Shown here in pieces: positions 20,167 through 30,737 of a stretch of 63,154 bases of DNA (positions are counted from its first letter, which is position 1; each line of letters opens with the position of its first letter). Location of the stretch: NCBI GenBank assembly GCA_900128395.1, contig LT649247.1, positions 1 to 63,154 on the forward strand, given 5' to 3'. This stretch comes from Stramenopiles sp. TOSAG23-2. Lineage: Eukaryota > Sar. A program made the position numbers and the translations under genes. The notes beneath the pieces are model-generated. The model made no database searches and was not told the DNA's origin. It saw only the letters and a list, made by a program, of their open reading frames with translations.

Positions 20167-20839
20167 TATTGTTGTAGCACCAAAATTGTAAAATATAAAA
20201 TAGAATACAGTATATCTGTTGTAATTTACAATTCAATTTATTTCGTTGTATATGTATTATACAATATATTTCTCTTCAATATATTCCTTTTCTGTTAGTA
20301 TTTGTAGTATGATATATATTTTTAAAAATTGCTTGATTTTATTAGTGTGTAGTACAATGGTGGAATGGCACTACTAATTCGAAATAGTTTTAGTGTGATG
20401 AGTATTTGATGTATTTTGGGAGATGAAGCTCGATCTGAACAATATTCATTTACAGTTAATGTACATAGGAATAGCATTGGAGTGATACAACCAATATTAC
20501 AGTTAGTTCCTCCTCCTCGTAATCTTTTTCTGGCGGCTTTAGCTTACCAGCTTACATGTACCACTACTGTTGTGGTACATGTAGTCGAACTACTACTAAA
20601 ATCAAAAATTTTACTAATGTTATTTACCTATTATACTATTACTGTAATATCCACACGCCGGCTGGCCCGAGCTGGCAAGCCTGGCAAGACGTTACACTCT
20701 CTCTCCTCATCATCAAAAAAAAACAACACATAATAATAATTAAAATAGAAAATCGCGCAAAAAATTTATTGATTATCAATGTTAATGTCCTACAACAATC
20801 AAAAACAAATACAAACAAACAAGAACAAACAAACAAACC
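20167..20839. other. Divergent intergenic region
   Basis: Shared upstream region of exportin-7 (-) and the RING protein (+). GC-richer words GCCGGCTGGCCCGAGCTGG lie near 20657-20676. An A/C-rich leader (about 20780-20839, ACAAACAAACAAACC) precedes the RING-protein ATG. No gene seen. Confidence 0.5.
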
Positions 20840-23467
20840 ATGCCTACCCGTATGCAACAACGTGGTGTTATCAATTCCATGAAACGACCATCGCCATTTG
20901 CTAATGTTGGAAGGCAAGCGACAACAAATAGCACATCAATATTGAATAATAATAATAATAAAAATAATAATGCAAGGCCACCTATATCAACAACAACAAA
21001 AACAACAAAGAATAACAAGCAACATCCATTGATATTCAAAAAAAAATCTTCGAATAATAATGGTAGAACTCACATCAAAGGTCCTGTACCACCAGTACCA
21101 AGTATTCGTAGAAATCAAAATATTCCTAGCAATAATAATTACAACAATAATCACAATGTATCAAAGCCAGAATCTACTGGTGGTAATCAAACAGCTGCTA
21201 CACATCAATTAACGGAAAAAATTGCGATATTACAAGAAAAAGGACATATACAAAAAGTAGAAATTGATCGCCAAAAATTAATTATTAATGGTTTGCAACG
21301 TAATTTAGAACATATGACAACATCGACTAAAAAAGACAAGCAAACAATTGAACAATTAAATTCAAAAATTTATCAATTGAAAAAAGAAAAAGGACAAACA
21401 GATGATTTATTATATTCACCAAGTAGTGCAAAATTAATGGAACAAACCCATGTAAATCAAATTGAAAATTTAAAAACAAAATTTACGAAAGATTATAGCG
21501 CATTGGAGCATAAATATGATATAAATGCAAAATTGTTAAAAGAAGCAAATCATATGAACCAAATGTATAATGATAGAATTAAACAATTTGAAAAGGATTT
21601 ATTATCAAAGTCATCTACTGAAGTAACATTTAAAAAGCAAATGGAAACTGTTAGTGCACATGCGAAACGTATGGTTGATGAAAATCGTAAATTAAAAGAA
21701 CAATTGAAAAATTCTATGAATGCAAAGGATGAAATTGTTAAATTAAAATCCAATGTCGCAAACTTAACTGATAAATGCAATAATTACGTACACGAAATTG
21801 AAAAATTAAATTATCATAATATGGAAAAAAATAAAAAGTTGGAACAATATGAAAATGAAATAGAAATTATGAAAGAAACGAAAGAGAATGAAATACAACG
21901 ACGTAAAAAAGCAATTAAAGATTTATCCTCCAAAAGTGCAAATTTATCACAATTGAAAAAAGAATATGAAGTATCAAAAGCAACGATTAAAAAATTAAAC
22001 GATCAATTAAATAACTTTGAATATGAGAAAAAAAAAGAAATCAATTCGATACAAAAAGAAATGAAAAATGTAAAAGATGATTTAAATTGGACAATTAAGG
22101 AGAAAAATGATTTACAAGATGCATTAAATAAAATGAAGCAAAATTATAGCATTTTAGAAATATCAGCATCAAAAAGTAGTGTAAAAATACCTGAAATGGA
22201 AAGTCGTTTACATGATATGGAGAAAAAATACAATAATATGAAAGCAGATCGTGATTTATTTGCACAACAATTGGAAGATTTAAAAAGGCAACAAAAAAAA
22301 TCAGTTGCAGGGTATGAAAAAGAGAAAAATATATTGAAAATTGAAAATAAATTATTAAAAGAAAAAATATCTTCATTAGAAACTGGTAAATCAAGTGATA
22401 AAAATGACTATGAACAAGAAATCGAACGATTGAAAAAATTAGTTGAAAATATTAAAAATGAAGCTAGCAACGGTATTAAAAAGGCACAGATACAAGTTGA
22501 TGAGATACAAAATCAATGTAATCTTTTATTGAACCAATTAAATATACAACGAAATTTAGTATCAAGTGAATCCGAACGTGCAAATAATGCATTGCAAAAG
22601 TTAAGTGCTATTGAAAAAGAACGTGAATCAGAAGTACAACAAATTGCATTTTTGGAAAGGCAATTAGAAGATCAACGTGCAAGTAGTGCTAGCGAATCAA
22701 GAAGAGCAGAAAGTGCATTGGAGGAAGCATCTAGATGCAGGGATAGATATGATAATGAACATGATCGTGCGCAAATATTGACAGGAGAATTAAGTGAATT
22801 GCGCCATGCACATTTAAAATTAAGTGAAAAAGTCCAAGAATTAAAATTGCAAAGTGGTGAGAACAATGACATGTACATACGTTACGAGAAAGAAAGGGAT
22901 ATTGCACAAGCAGCGTTAGCGGAATTGCAAAATGCAATGAAAGAACAAGCAAAATTATATGAAAAAGTACAATATGAATCCAAAGAAAAAGATTTCTTAT
23001 TTGAAAAGAAACAAAAAGAATTACATGAAGTGCAAACGAAATACAATGAATTATTAAATGATGCAGCAGATGCAAAAGAAAATGCACGATTAGCAAATAA
23101 ATTAAAAGAAACAGAAAAAGAATTACGTAATACATTAGCAAAAATATTAAAAACAGAAGAAGCGACGGAAAGTGCATTTACATGTTTAAAATGTATGAAT
23201 ATATTTGATAAGCCAATTACATGTATTCCATGTGGACATTCATTTTGTGAAAAATGTGTCGGTGACTTTAATAAAAAACATAAAGCAAATGGTGAAAAAG
23301 GTGAATCTTGCCCGGAATGTAGTGAAGATGATGCAAAGAAAAAAAATGGTGGGGATAAAGTAGATTATTTCATACAAAATGAATTGTTAGAAAATTTATC
23401 TTCACGATTTTTATTTCGTAAACAAGCAATAGAAAGTTTAAGTATTATGGTTGGAAATTTAAAGTGA
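20840..23467 (+). CDS. Long coiled-coil protein with C-terminal RING finger (putative E3 ubiquitin ligase)
   Basis: 875 residues, single exon. Residues 1-125 are Asn/Pro-rich and disordered. From about 125 to 775 the sequence is almost continuous heptad-type coiled coil rich in Lys, Glu, Gln and Asn. A C3HC4 RING follows: Cys782, Cys785, Cys798, His800, Cys803, Cys806, Cys824 and Cys827, with the CGHSFCEKC core. A tail of about 48 residues ends the protein. RING domains recruit E2 enzymes, so it should be a ubiquitin ligase that dimerises through the coiled coil. The architecture recalls BRE1 and several centrosomal or flagellar RING proteins, but nothing specific decides. The first ATG after the A/C-rich leader was chosen as start. 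Confidence 0.8.
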   Translation: MPTRMQQRGVINSMKRPSPFANVGRQATTNSTSILNNNNNKNNNARPPISTTTKTTKNNKQHPLIFKKKSSNNNGRTHIKGPVPPVPSIRRNQNIPSNNNYNNNHNVSKPESTGGNQTAATHQLTEKIAILQEKGHIQKVEIDRQKLIINGLQRNLEHMTTSTKKDKQTIEQLNSKIYQLKKEKGQTDDLLYSPSSAKLMEQTHVNQIENLKTKFTKDYSALEHKYDINAKLLKEANHMNQMYNDRIKQFEKDLLSKSSTEVTFKKQMETVSAHAKRMVDENRKLKEQLKNSMNAKDEIVKLKSNVANLTDKCNNYVHEIEKLNYHNMEKNKKLEQYENEIEIMKETKENEIQRRKKAIKDLSSKSANLSQLKKEYEVSKATIKKLNDQLNNFEYEKKKEINSIQKEMKNVKDDLNWTIKEKNDLQDALNKMKQNYSILEISASKSSVKIPEMESRLHDMEKKYNNMKADRDLFAQQLEDLKRQQKKSVAGYEKEKNILKIENKLLKEKISSLETGKSSDKNDYEQEIERLKKLVENIKNEASNGIKKAQIQVDEIQNQCNLLLNQLNIQRNLVSSESERANNALQKLSAIEKERESEVQQIAFLERQLEDQRASSASESRRAESALEEASRCRDRYDNEHDRAQILTGELSELRHAHLKLSEKVQELKLQSGENNDMYIRYEKERDIAQAALAELQNAMKEQAKLYEKVQYESKEKDFLFEKKQKELHEVQTKYNELLNDAADAKENARLANKLKETEKELRNTLAKILKTEEATESAFTCLKCMNIFDKPITCIPCGHSFCEKCVGDFNKKHKANGEKGESCPECSEDDAKKKNGGDKVDYFIQNELLENLSSRFLFRKQAIESLSIMVGNLK

Positions 23468-23967
23468 AGAGGGAAGATGTGAAAAAGAGATAACGCACGG
23501 CGCGGTGTCGTGAATCCGGAATGTTCTTAGCTATATCAGCAAAGGACCCTTCCTTGGGATAATTGGATATTGGCGTATTGGCAGTGCAAGGAGAGACGGA
23601 AAAAGATAGACGATGTATGTACGCGCATAGGCTGTATATGTAGAAAAGTAGAAAATATAAAATTATACATGTGTAGAGCTAATTCCTATCAAATATGTTA
23701 ATATACTAATTTTTGTACTATTACACTTGGAATATGCGATAATTCTCGAGGGTTCGACACACACGCCGACGATGATTTCCAAGGATAGAAGATAAAGATA
23801 TAGTTGTTATTTGTTCTATTTGTATGAATTTTATAAATAGAAATAATATCCAAGAGAGAAAGATTAACAAAATAATATATATATATATCTGTCTTCCGTC
23901 TGTGTATTCGTATATATATTATAACATTTATAAATATATATAATATAATATTAACAATAATAGAACC
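23468..23967. other. Intergenic region, no gene seen
   Basis: 3' flank of the RING gene and promoter of the phosphatase gene. The stretch 23490-23620 is markedly GC-richer than other intergenic DNA here (ACGCACGGCGCGGTGTCGTG), but I find no tRNA or other RNA fold in it. Confidence 0.5.
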
Positions 23968-24993
23968 ATGACCTACAATATGTATGGCCTAGATCAAGTG
24001 GCTAATTTTAGGGATTTATGTGGTGATGATGAACACCCCATGAAAGTAAAAGGTGGGTATTTAAAACGTAATATAATTTACAGAACATCACATTTACATT
24101 TTGGAACAACACGAGATATTGGATTTATACGTGACGTGATTGGTATTAAAACATACATCGATTTGAGATCAGATGAAGGAACCATGGAACGGCTTGATGG
24201 GGAAGTTTTTGATACATATGGCCCTTCCCCAATTCCTCGTGTGGAACAAGGTATATATCGAAGGAGAGGCGAAACACGTCGTATAAATTTGCCATTAAAT
24301 AAATATGTATCACCACGTAAGTTGACACAAGCAGAACGTGATGGGGATAAACATGCATTACCAGATACATGGTTTCAATTAAAACAACGAGATCCGGTAA
24401 CATTGAGATATATACCATTTGGAAAGGATGGGGCAACAATGGAAGAACGATTGTTTATTAATAATGAAGGATCTTTACATTTTTGCCAAGATATAATTTT
24501 GGATTGTTTAAAAGAATTTACTTATGAACAGAATTATCCAATGTTATTTGGATGTGCAACGGGAAAAGACAGAACAGGATTATTAGGTTGCTTATTGTTA
24601 GGTGCACTTGGTGCAAATGATGAAGATATTGTAAAAGATTATCTAATATCTAATAAAAGTGTAATACATAATGGTGCATTAGCAAGAAGAAATTTTATCA
24701 TTGCTCGTAACATGTATCCAGAGGAATATGAAGATATGAAAGAAGACGATATGCCATTTAGCCCTGCATCGTCTGATTCAAAAAATCAAAGCATGGCATC
24801 TGTTTATCGTAGTGTAATGGTGAAAACAATTGAAGTTATTAAAAGAGATTTTGGTGGATTTAAGAAATATTTTGATCTGATTGGATTTACTAAAAAGGAT
24901 AGAAAAAATTTTCGTAAACTTGCTGTCGTAAAGCACCCAGAGAAAAAGAAAGATATCCATATATCACAATATCAACCAACATCCAAGTTATAA
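23968..24993 (+). CDS. Tyrosine phosphatase of the Y_phosphatase3 type
   Basis: 341 residues. Two family marks are clear: the N-terminal VANFRDLCGD (the NFRDLGG-like motif) followed by YLKRNIIYRTSHL, and the P-loop CATGKDRTG with Cys196 nucleophile and Arg202 (CX5R). An IDLRSDEG segment with the usual Asp/Arg lies at about 65-71. Relatives dephosphorylate proteins, or phosphoinositides as in bacterial LipA-type enzymes. A large insertion (about 80-165) lies between the first motif block and the P-loop. The C-terminus is basic (KKDRKNFRKLAVVKH). Two copies of the 3'-flank element follow within 250 bp. Confidence 0.85.
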   Translation: MTYNMYGLDQVANFRDLCGDDEHPMKVKGGYLKRNIIYRTSHLHFGTTRDIGFIRDVIGIKTYIDLRSDEGTMERLDGEVFDTYGPSPIPRVEQGIYRRRGETRRINLPLNKYVSPRKLTQAERDGDKHALPDTWFQLKQRDPVTLRYIPFGKDGATMEERLFINNEGSLHFCQDIILDCLKEFTYEQNYPMLFGCATGKDRTGLLGCLLLGALGANDEDIVKDYLISNKSVIHNGALARRNFIIARNMYPEEYEDMKEDDMPFSPASSDSKNQSMASVYRSVMVKTIEVIKRDFGGFKKYFDLIGFTKKDRKNFRKLAVVKHPEKKKDIHISQYQPTSKL

Positions 24994-25020
24994 AAATAAA
25001 AATAATTTTAGTTTACGCAT

Positions 25021-25238
25021 TAATTTATTTTTAATTTACTCATGATAATTCCTACTCTTCAAAAGAATAAAATAAAACTGAAATAATCTAGACTACGCTT
25101 CGTAATCTCACGCACTCTAGTATATGATGTAATTTATTTTTAATTTACTCATGATAATTCCTACTCTTCAAAAGAATAAAATAAAACTGAAATAATCTAG
25201 ACTACGCTTCGTAATCTCACGCACTCTAGTATATGATG
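25021..25238 (+). repeat. 3'-flank element, two perfect tandem copies of 109 bp
   Basis: Copies 25021-25129 and 25130-25238 start 27 bp after the phosphatase stop. Each holds the core TTTACTCATGATAATTCCTA, then CTCTTCAAAAGAATAAAAT and AACTGAAATAATC. The same core occurs after five other genes in this window, always in the sense of the gene. Confidence 0.9.
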
Positions 25239-25602
25239 TTATATATATATTAACACATATACAAGAGCGAGAGACTGTGTGTTTGTCTTTTTTATGATAA
25301 TGATAAAATATAAAATATTATGAGATATTCGGAAGAATGGGCCAAGAACCAAGAAAATCTACTCGGGTTTGATTTTTATTACAAAATAAAAAGAGTATTT
25401 TTTATTTTTTTTCAAAAAAAAAAATATTCGTTCGCGTGTTCGCGTGATAATAATGTACGAAATTTAATAAATATATATTTTTAAAAAAAAATACACAAAG
25501 TAAAAGGTGGATGTATACCTTATTGTCTCTTGTAAAAAGAAATTTTTATGCAAAAACATTATTACCCCCTCTAAATGCAACATCAATTTATGTCATGTGG
25601 TT
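25239..25602. other. Convergent intergenic region
   Basis: AT-rich with TTCGTTCGCGTGTTCGCGTG near 25428-25448 and long A runs. 3' flank of the ribosomal protein gene (-). No gene seen. Confidence 0.5.
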
Positions 25603-26484
25603 TTATTCTTCATCATCCTCTTCTCTTAAGAAAAATGGTGACGATGCATCTAAAAATTTCACATCTAAATGAACACCTTTTCCCATAGTTGTACTAAGTG
25701 TAGCTTGTCGTAAATATTTACCTTTTGCACCTTCTGGTTTATTATTTACTATTGCTAACATCAATGCACGTAAATTTTCAATTAAATCTTCATCATCAAA
25801 GCTTACTTTACCAAATCCAGCTTGTAAAAATCCAAATTTATCAACACGATATTCTACTTGGCCTTGCGATGCTGCACCAATCGCACCAGCAACATCCATC
25901 GTTATCGTACCTGATTTAGGATTTGGCATTAAACCACGTGGACCTAATATTCTTGCTACACGGCCAACTATTGGCATCATATCTGGTGTCGCTATACATT
26001 TTGTAAAATCAATGTTGCCTTTTAAAATATCATCTACTAGATTTTCTCCACCTACTAATTGCGCACCAGCATTTTTTGCTTCTTCAATCTTTTCCCCTTG
26101 TGCAAAAACTGCGATACGTTCTGATTTTCCAGTACCTTTGGGCATCGTAACAGAGCCTCTTAAATTTTGATTTGGTTTCCGCGGGTCTAAACCTAATCCT
26201 ATTGCAATTTCAACAGTTTCATCGAAATTTGCTTTCGCATTTGTCTTGATCTCCTTGATTCCATTTAACACAGATCTTAACCCATCATCTGTTTCTTTAT
26301 TTGCTGATGATTCAGTCGAAAAAAATTGTTGAAAATTATTATTACTATTATTATTACATTTGTTATTATTAACTACGACAATAGAATTATTATTATAACA
26401 ATAAATGGATTTATTATTATAAATAATTTGTTTCATATATTGTTTACGTGTAGTACGTAATACGTTCTTTGTAATAAATTGCAT
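25603..26484 (-). CDS. Mitochondrial ribosomal protein uL1m
   Basis: 293 residues. The mature part matches bacterial-type L1: FDETVEIAIGLGLDPRKPNQ, MPKGTGKSERIAVFA, GAQLVGGENLVDDI and the signature region ILGPRGLMPNPKSGTIT. The strand KGVHLDVKFLDAS lies near the C-terminus. L1 forms the mobile stalk of the large subunit and helps eject deacylated tRNA. An extra N-terminus of about 80 residues starts MQFITKNVLRTTRKQYMKQI. It is basic, acid-free and Asn-rich, fitting a mitochondrial transit peptide. Its bacterial rather than cytosolic L1 (uL1/L10a) character supports an organellar location. An acidic tail (REEDDEE) ends the protein. Confidence 0.92.
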   Translation of the reverse strand: MQFITKNVLRTTRKQYMKQIIYNNKSIYCYNNNSIVVVNNNKCNNNSNNNFQQFFSTESSANKETDDGLRSVLNGIKEIKTNAKANFDETVEIAIGLGLDPRKPNQNLRGSVTMPKGTGKSERIAVFAQGEKIEEAKNAGAQLVGGENLVDDILKGNIDFTKCIATPDMMPIVGRVARILGPRGLMPNPKSGTITMDVAGAIGAASQGQVEYRVDKFGFLQAGFGKVSFDDEDLIENLRALMLAIVNNKPEGAKGKYLRQATLSTTMGKGVHLDVKFLDASSPFFLREEDDEE

Positions 26485-27221
26485 TTTCTTTTTAAAGTTT
26501 TTAATATTATATATAATATTATTAATGAAAATGAATGAATAAAACGGAAGAAATAAACATCCTATTAATGTTTCTATTTATTTTCCTCAATATATATATA
26601 TTCCTATATATATATACATGTATAATAATTATAATTATAATGGCCTCATCATTATTTAATTTTTTTTTAATAAATCTGAAAATTTTTTTGCTGTATTTAT
26701 ATTATGTGCTTATGTTGCAAAAATAAAAAATTGGTACTTGTATTTGTACAAGTATACTAATATCGTACCGATCTGTTTACCTAAAATATCTATACCACTA
26801 TATTAGCACATTAGCACTATGATCTATAATCACAGCCTTTTTTTTTCATTGTTATTATCAGAGGCCAGCCCAGCCAGCTGGCCAGCAGCCATTCCAGCAT
26901 TACAGTATAAGTATCATCAGTTTCTGGCGTTCTTTTATTCTGGCATTATATAGTATATTATTCTAACCATCATCATATTATTTATTATCATCAGGGTATA
27001 AGGAGAAGTTATTATTATATTATGATGTGATGTTATTTATTATATTTTATTATAGCTTTATTTATTATTATATTATATAATATAATATTTATATAATAAT
27101 AGGGATGGAGGCATTGAAGGAACCAGTAGCAACCTTTGCAGTTCTAAGCTGATACTCAGGATCGTATACTCGAACAAAAAGATTCTGATTTAAGTAGATC
27201 ATTTAACAAGAAAAATAAAAG
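26485..27221. other. Divergent intergenic region
   Basis: Upstream of uL1m (-) and the four-span protein (+). GC-rich near-palindromic CCAGCCAGCTGGCCAGC lies at 26872-26888, and ATT/TTA runs at 27040-27090. Short ORFs here are low-complexity and not credible. Confidence 0.5.
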
Positions 27222-28115
27222 ATGCAAGTACAACAACTTCCAAAGAAAACGGTCTTATTCATTTCCGTACCAGGAAATACAGACGAAAATACACTTACTT
27301 CGATTACAAAGGTTTTGATTAATACTATTGTTCTATGCGCGATGATGTTTATATGGCATGTGGTAATGGTATCTTTGGATAGAAATATTATCGGTTTGTT
27401 TATAAATCTCCTAACAATTATTGGAGTATTTCTTTGCGCCATTCTCGGTATAACACAAAAGAATATAGCATTGATTAAAATGCTATCTTGCTGTAGTTTT
27501 TATATGGTGGGTAACATTGTCTTAGGAATTTTCTGGGTACTTTTGATTTCAAATGGTAGGTATCAACGCTGTTTAGACTGCCAGCGTACGGGACAAGAAG
27601 AATGCCGTTCCGATCAAAACAACGCCAATAGTGGTATATTAGATACAACAGATTGTGATCAGTATCAAATTGGGAGAATAGGGAGTGCCATTTATTATCT
27701 CGTTATGGCATTTATATGTCTACTTTTGTTTATAGGTCTTGGCACTTTCAGTTGTCAATTATGTACTACTAATTCAAATTATTTTGAGAGGAAAATTAGT
27801 CCAATAGGACAGCAACAATACTATTTCCAAAGTGGGCCAACGATTGTAGCAACTCAGCCTATGGTAATCGCTGGACAACCAATAATAGCCTATAGACAAC
27901 CCACAATGGTTTCGGGGCAACGTACGATAGTCTCATCGGGGCAACGTACGATAGTCTCATCGGGGCAACCTACGATAGTCTCATCGGAGCAACCTACGAT
28001 TATTGATAACAATGCTTTGCCCCCACCATTTGAACCCACAATTGTCTCGGCATCCATAAGTGTACAAAGCCAACAATTTACAAATGGGAACAAAGGTACG
28101 AGTAGTAATATTTAA
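27222..28115 (+). CDS. Four-span membrane protein with repetitive C-terminal tail
   Basis: 297 residues. Hydrophobic spans lie at about 28-50, 56-75, 86-108 and 153-176. A Cys-containing loop between spans 3 and 4 (CLDCQRTGQEECRSD...TTDCDQ) fits an extracellular, disulfide-bonded loop, giving a tetraspan topology with both ends inside. It lacks the tetraspanin CCG motif, so tetraspanin membership is not supported. The tail (about 200-290) is Gln/Pro/Thr-rich and has near-identical eight-residue repeats SGQRTIVS from four 24-bp DNA units. No family recognised. Confidence 0.65.
   Translation: MQVQQLPKKTVLFISVPGNTDENTLTSITKVLINTIVLCAMMFIWHVVMVSLDRNIIGLFINLLTIIGVFLCAILGITQKNIALIKMLSCCSFYMVGNIVLGIFWVLLISNGRYQRCLDCQRTGQEECRSDQNNANSGILDTTDCDQYQIGRIGSAIYYLVMAFICLLLFIGLGTFSCQLCTTNSNYFERKISPIGQQQYYFQSGPTIVATQPMVIAGQPIIAYRQPTMVSGQRTIVSSGQRTIVSSGQPTIVSSEQPTIIDNNALPPPFEPTIVSASISVQSQQFTNGNKGTSSNI
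27913..28008 (+). repeat. 24-bp coding minisatellite, four units
   Basis: Units begin at 27913, 27937, 27961 and 27985 with CGGGGCAACGTACGATAGTC as the first 20 bases. The last units differ by one or two bases. Each adds eight residues. Confidence 0.9.
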
Positions 28116-28744
28116 AACACACACCATAAATGTATTACGTGCACATACTTTGTGTGAATTTCAGCACGCATCAACATAAAAAATGTATTGCTGGATTGAC
28201 TACTTTAAATATTTTAATAAAACTTGAAGGCCATACAATAATATCGAAAAATCCCCGAAGACCAACAATAATATTCTATCAGGGCGGGAGGAGGAGTAAA
28301 GGAAATTCCTTAAACAAAATCCGAATTTATTGCATATAATGTATATTGGTAATATAATGCTATTTATACTAATTAGAATACACTTATGATTTAAGGGTAT
28401 TTATTATTAATAAATAATGTAATAAAATTTAAATTGATACAAAAAATTGAATATAGCTATAAAAATCTTAGTTCAATATTTTTTAAAGAAATCATTTTAC
28501 ATACTAAAGACATTACACTTCTAATTCTTTCCCCGCATCTAATTTGTAAATTGTGTTTTGTGTGTGTGTGTGTGTCTTTCATTATTTTTTATACCATATC
28601 AATTTACTCGTATCGTTCATTTATTTTTGACGTTGTAGTGCTGTTAATATAAAGATAATATTAACCATTATATATATATATATATTATAAGTTTAGGTCA
28701 CTTTTTGTTGTTTGTATCTTTTTTCAACATTTCTTTAAGAAATC
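28116..28744. other. Intergenic region, no gene seen
   Basis: 3' flank of the four-span gene and promoter of CSN2. Contains a (GT)n run at 28558-28574 and a (TA)n run at 28670-28686. Confidence 0.5.
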
Positions 28745-30184
28745 ATGTCGAGTGAAGAAGAATACAATTACGAAGATGAAAGTGGTGAAGATTATGTTTA
28801 CTCCGATGATGATGGTGGTAACGATTCTGATCAATCATCAGAAATAGGATCTGATGTTGAATTAGAAAATAAATTTTGGGAAGCTGATGGTTGTAAAAAT
28901 GATGAGCCAACAGAAGCGTTGAAACTATTTAAAGAATATTTAGTAAATGAAGAAAATAGGGTAAAAGATCCAAATAAGCAGCGATTGGAACATGAAGAAG
29001 TCGGCTCCTTAAGATTCCATGCCTTGCAAGAGGTCATCTTAATAAGTAATAATTTTAAACAGTACGAGGATATGTTAACAAATTATCAATTGTTACTTGA
29101 TTTTTTACCAAATGTTACTCGTAATGAACGTTCTAGTGCAATATCAAATATTATATCTTCGTTATCAGCAAACTCATCATCAAAATTAGTAGGCCAAGAG
29201 CGTGATCATGAAATTGTAATGAAGATATATGAAATGACATTGGCAGTATTGGAAGAGTCTAATATCGATTCTAGTTTGACATTTTCGACAAAAAAAAAGT
29301 TAGGAATGTTGTATTTAGAGAAAAAAGATTATCCAAAAGCATTGTCGATAGCGCGGGAATTACATCAAATGTGTAAAGTTAATGGTCAGGACGATGTTAG
29401 TAGTAAATCTGAATGGTTGTTAGAAATGTATTCATTAGAAATACAAATATGCAATGCAATGAATGACTCGGATCGTGTAAAAAGTATATTTGCAAAAACT
29501 TCTATGCTAAGCAATGCAATTAAAGATCCGCGAACGATGGGTGTTATTCATGAATCAGGTGGCAAGATGTATATGAAAGAAAAAAATTGGAACGAGGCAT
29601 ATAATCAATTCTTCGATGGATTTAAAAATTATCAAGAAACTGGAGATCCACGTGCACAATCATGTTTGAAATACGTTGTGCTTGCCAATATGCTTGCATC
29701 ATCTGATATCAATCCTTTCGATGGACGTGAAGCAAAAGCATACCAAGATTATCCTCAAGTCAAAGCTGTTATTGAATTGCGCAAAGCATATGAAGATGGA
29801 GACGCCAAATTATTTGAAAAATCCTTAAGAAACAAAGATGCAAATTTGATGGAAGATGAATTTTTAGTACCATTTATTGAACCATTAATGTTAGAAATTC
29901 GTTCGAAAGTATTGCGTAAAATGGTAAAACCATATAAATCTGTTCGTTTAAATTTTATTTCCAGGCATTTAAATGTCCCAGACGAAGATGTGGAGGCTAT
30001 TGTAATGCGTTTAATTATGGATGGAATGTTAGTTGGAAAAATAGACCAAATTAATGGAATCTTGCATTTAGGAGCAGTTGGTAAAGATGAAAAATATAAA
30101 GCATTGGAAACATGGACTGCAAAATTAAAAAAAATGAAAAATTCATTTGCGGCACATCCATCTCAGATTGTAATTGATGCCTAA
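28745..30184 (+). CDS. CSN2: COP9 signalosome subunit 2 (CSN2)
   Basis: 479 residues, slightly longer than animal CSN2 (about 443). CSN2 is a PCI-domain subunit of the COP9 signalosome, which removes NEDD8 from cullins. The acidic, Tyr-rich N-terminus (EEEYNYEDESGEDYVYSDDD) matches the cullin-contacting N-terminus of the family. Conserved blocks follow: MGVIHESGGKMYMKEKNW, YNQFFDGFKNYQETGDPRA, LKYVVLANMLASSDINPFD and EAKAYQDYP. The PCI/winged-helix end carries FISRHLNVPDEDVEAIVMRL and GKIDQINGILHL. Single exon, complete. A copy of the 3'-flank element begins about 100 bp after the stop. Confidence 0.95.
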   Translation: MSSEEEYNYEDESGEDYVYSDDDGGNDSDQSSEIGSDVELENKFWEADGCKNDEPTEALKLFKEYLVNEENRVKDPNKQRLEHEEVGSLRFHALQEVILISNNFKQYEDMLTNYQLLLDFLPNVTRNERSSAISNIISSLSANSSSKLVGQERDHEIVMKIYEMTLAVLEESNIDSSLTFSTKKKLGMLYLEKKDYPKALSIARELHQMCKVNGQDDVSSKSEWLLEMYSLEIQICNAMNDSDRVKSIFAKTSMLSNAIKDPRTMGVIHESGGKMYMKEKNWNEAYNQFFDGFKNYQETGDPRAQSCLKYVVLANMLASSDINPFDGREAKAYQDYPQVKAVIELRKAYEDGDAKLFEKSLRNKDANLMEDEFLVPFIEPLMLEIRSKVLRKMVKPYKSVRLNFISRHLNVPDEDVEAIVMRLIMDGMLVGKIDQINGILHLGAVGKDEKYKALETWTAKLKKMKNSFAAHPSQIVIDA

Positions 30185-30737
30185 AAAGTTTAGAGGATTT
30201 GATATCATACATGCATATACATTTTTTACGCAAGATGTATTTTTTTATTTGGGGGTATAATTAATCAAAATGCATATATGATAACTAACTTATTTTTTAA
30301 TTTACTCATATGACCTAATTCCTACATACTCGCCCCAGAAAGAATACAATAACTGAGACAATAATATCTATCTCATGGTGTATAAATATTCTTTTTAATA
30401 AAAAAATATTTTTTTAAATACGAAGCTCGTAAGAAACAAGCATATACACACTTTAATCAAAAAATATATATTTTTTTGACAACGAAGAATTTAAAATTAA
30501 GAAATTGATGTGTGATATGTGCTGGTATGAGGTATGAGTTTGTATGCCTCATCAAGTTCTTTTTTTTCACACCTCAAATTCTCATCAATATCGCACATAC
30601 CCAGTTTTTCAAATTGTAATATTATTAATATTTTCGTAAATTGCTTTTAAAGACATTTGTGATTTTTCTATTAAGTGGATCATAACACTTGTTCCGTTCT
30701 CTATGTATGTAATAATCATATCACGTGATCATGCCAT
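30185..30737. other. Convergent intergenic region
   Basis: It carries the 3'-flank element at 30285-30378, then TACGAAGCTCGTAAG at 30419-30433 and AT-rich DNA. No gene seen. Confidence 0.5.
30285..30378 (+). repeat. 3'-flank element copy after CSN2
   Basis: AATTTACTCATATGACCTAA, then TTCCTACATACTCGCCCCAG, AAAGAATACAATAACTGAGA and TCTATCTCATGG. Preceded by TGCATATATGATAACTAACT, as in the copy at 46508. Confidence 0.85.

Noticed and set aside
23745-23770. GGTTCGACACACACGCC as a tRNA T-arm
   Set aside because: The T-stem does not close and no D-arm or acceptor stem lies upstream.
25021-25129. The 3'-flank element as a C/D-box snoRNA (ATGATAA and CTGA boxes)
   Set aside because: The boxes are present in most copies, but no terminal stem pairs the flanks and spacing varies. 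Reported only as a repeat.
26535-26726. Hydrophobic plus-strand ORF
   Set aside because: Composed of AT-repeat codons (Ile/Leu/Phe/Tyr); a by-product of low-complexity DNA.
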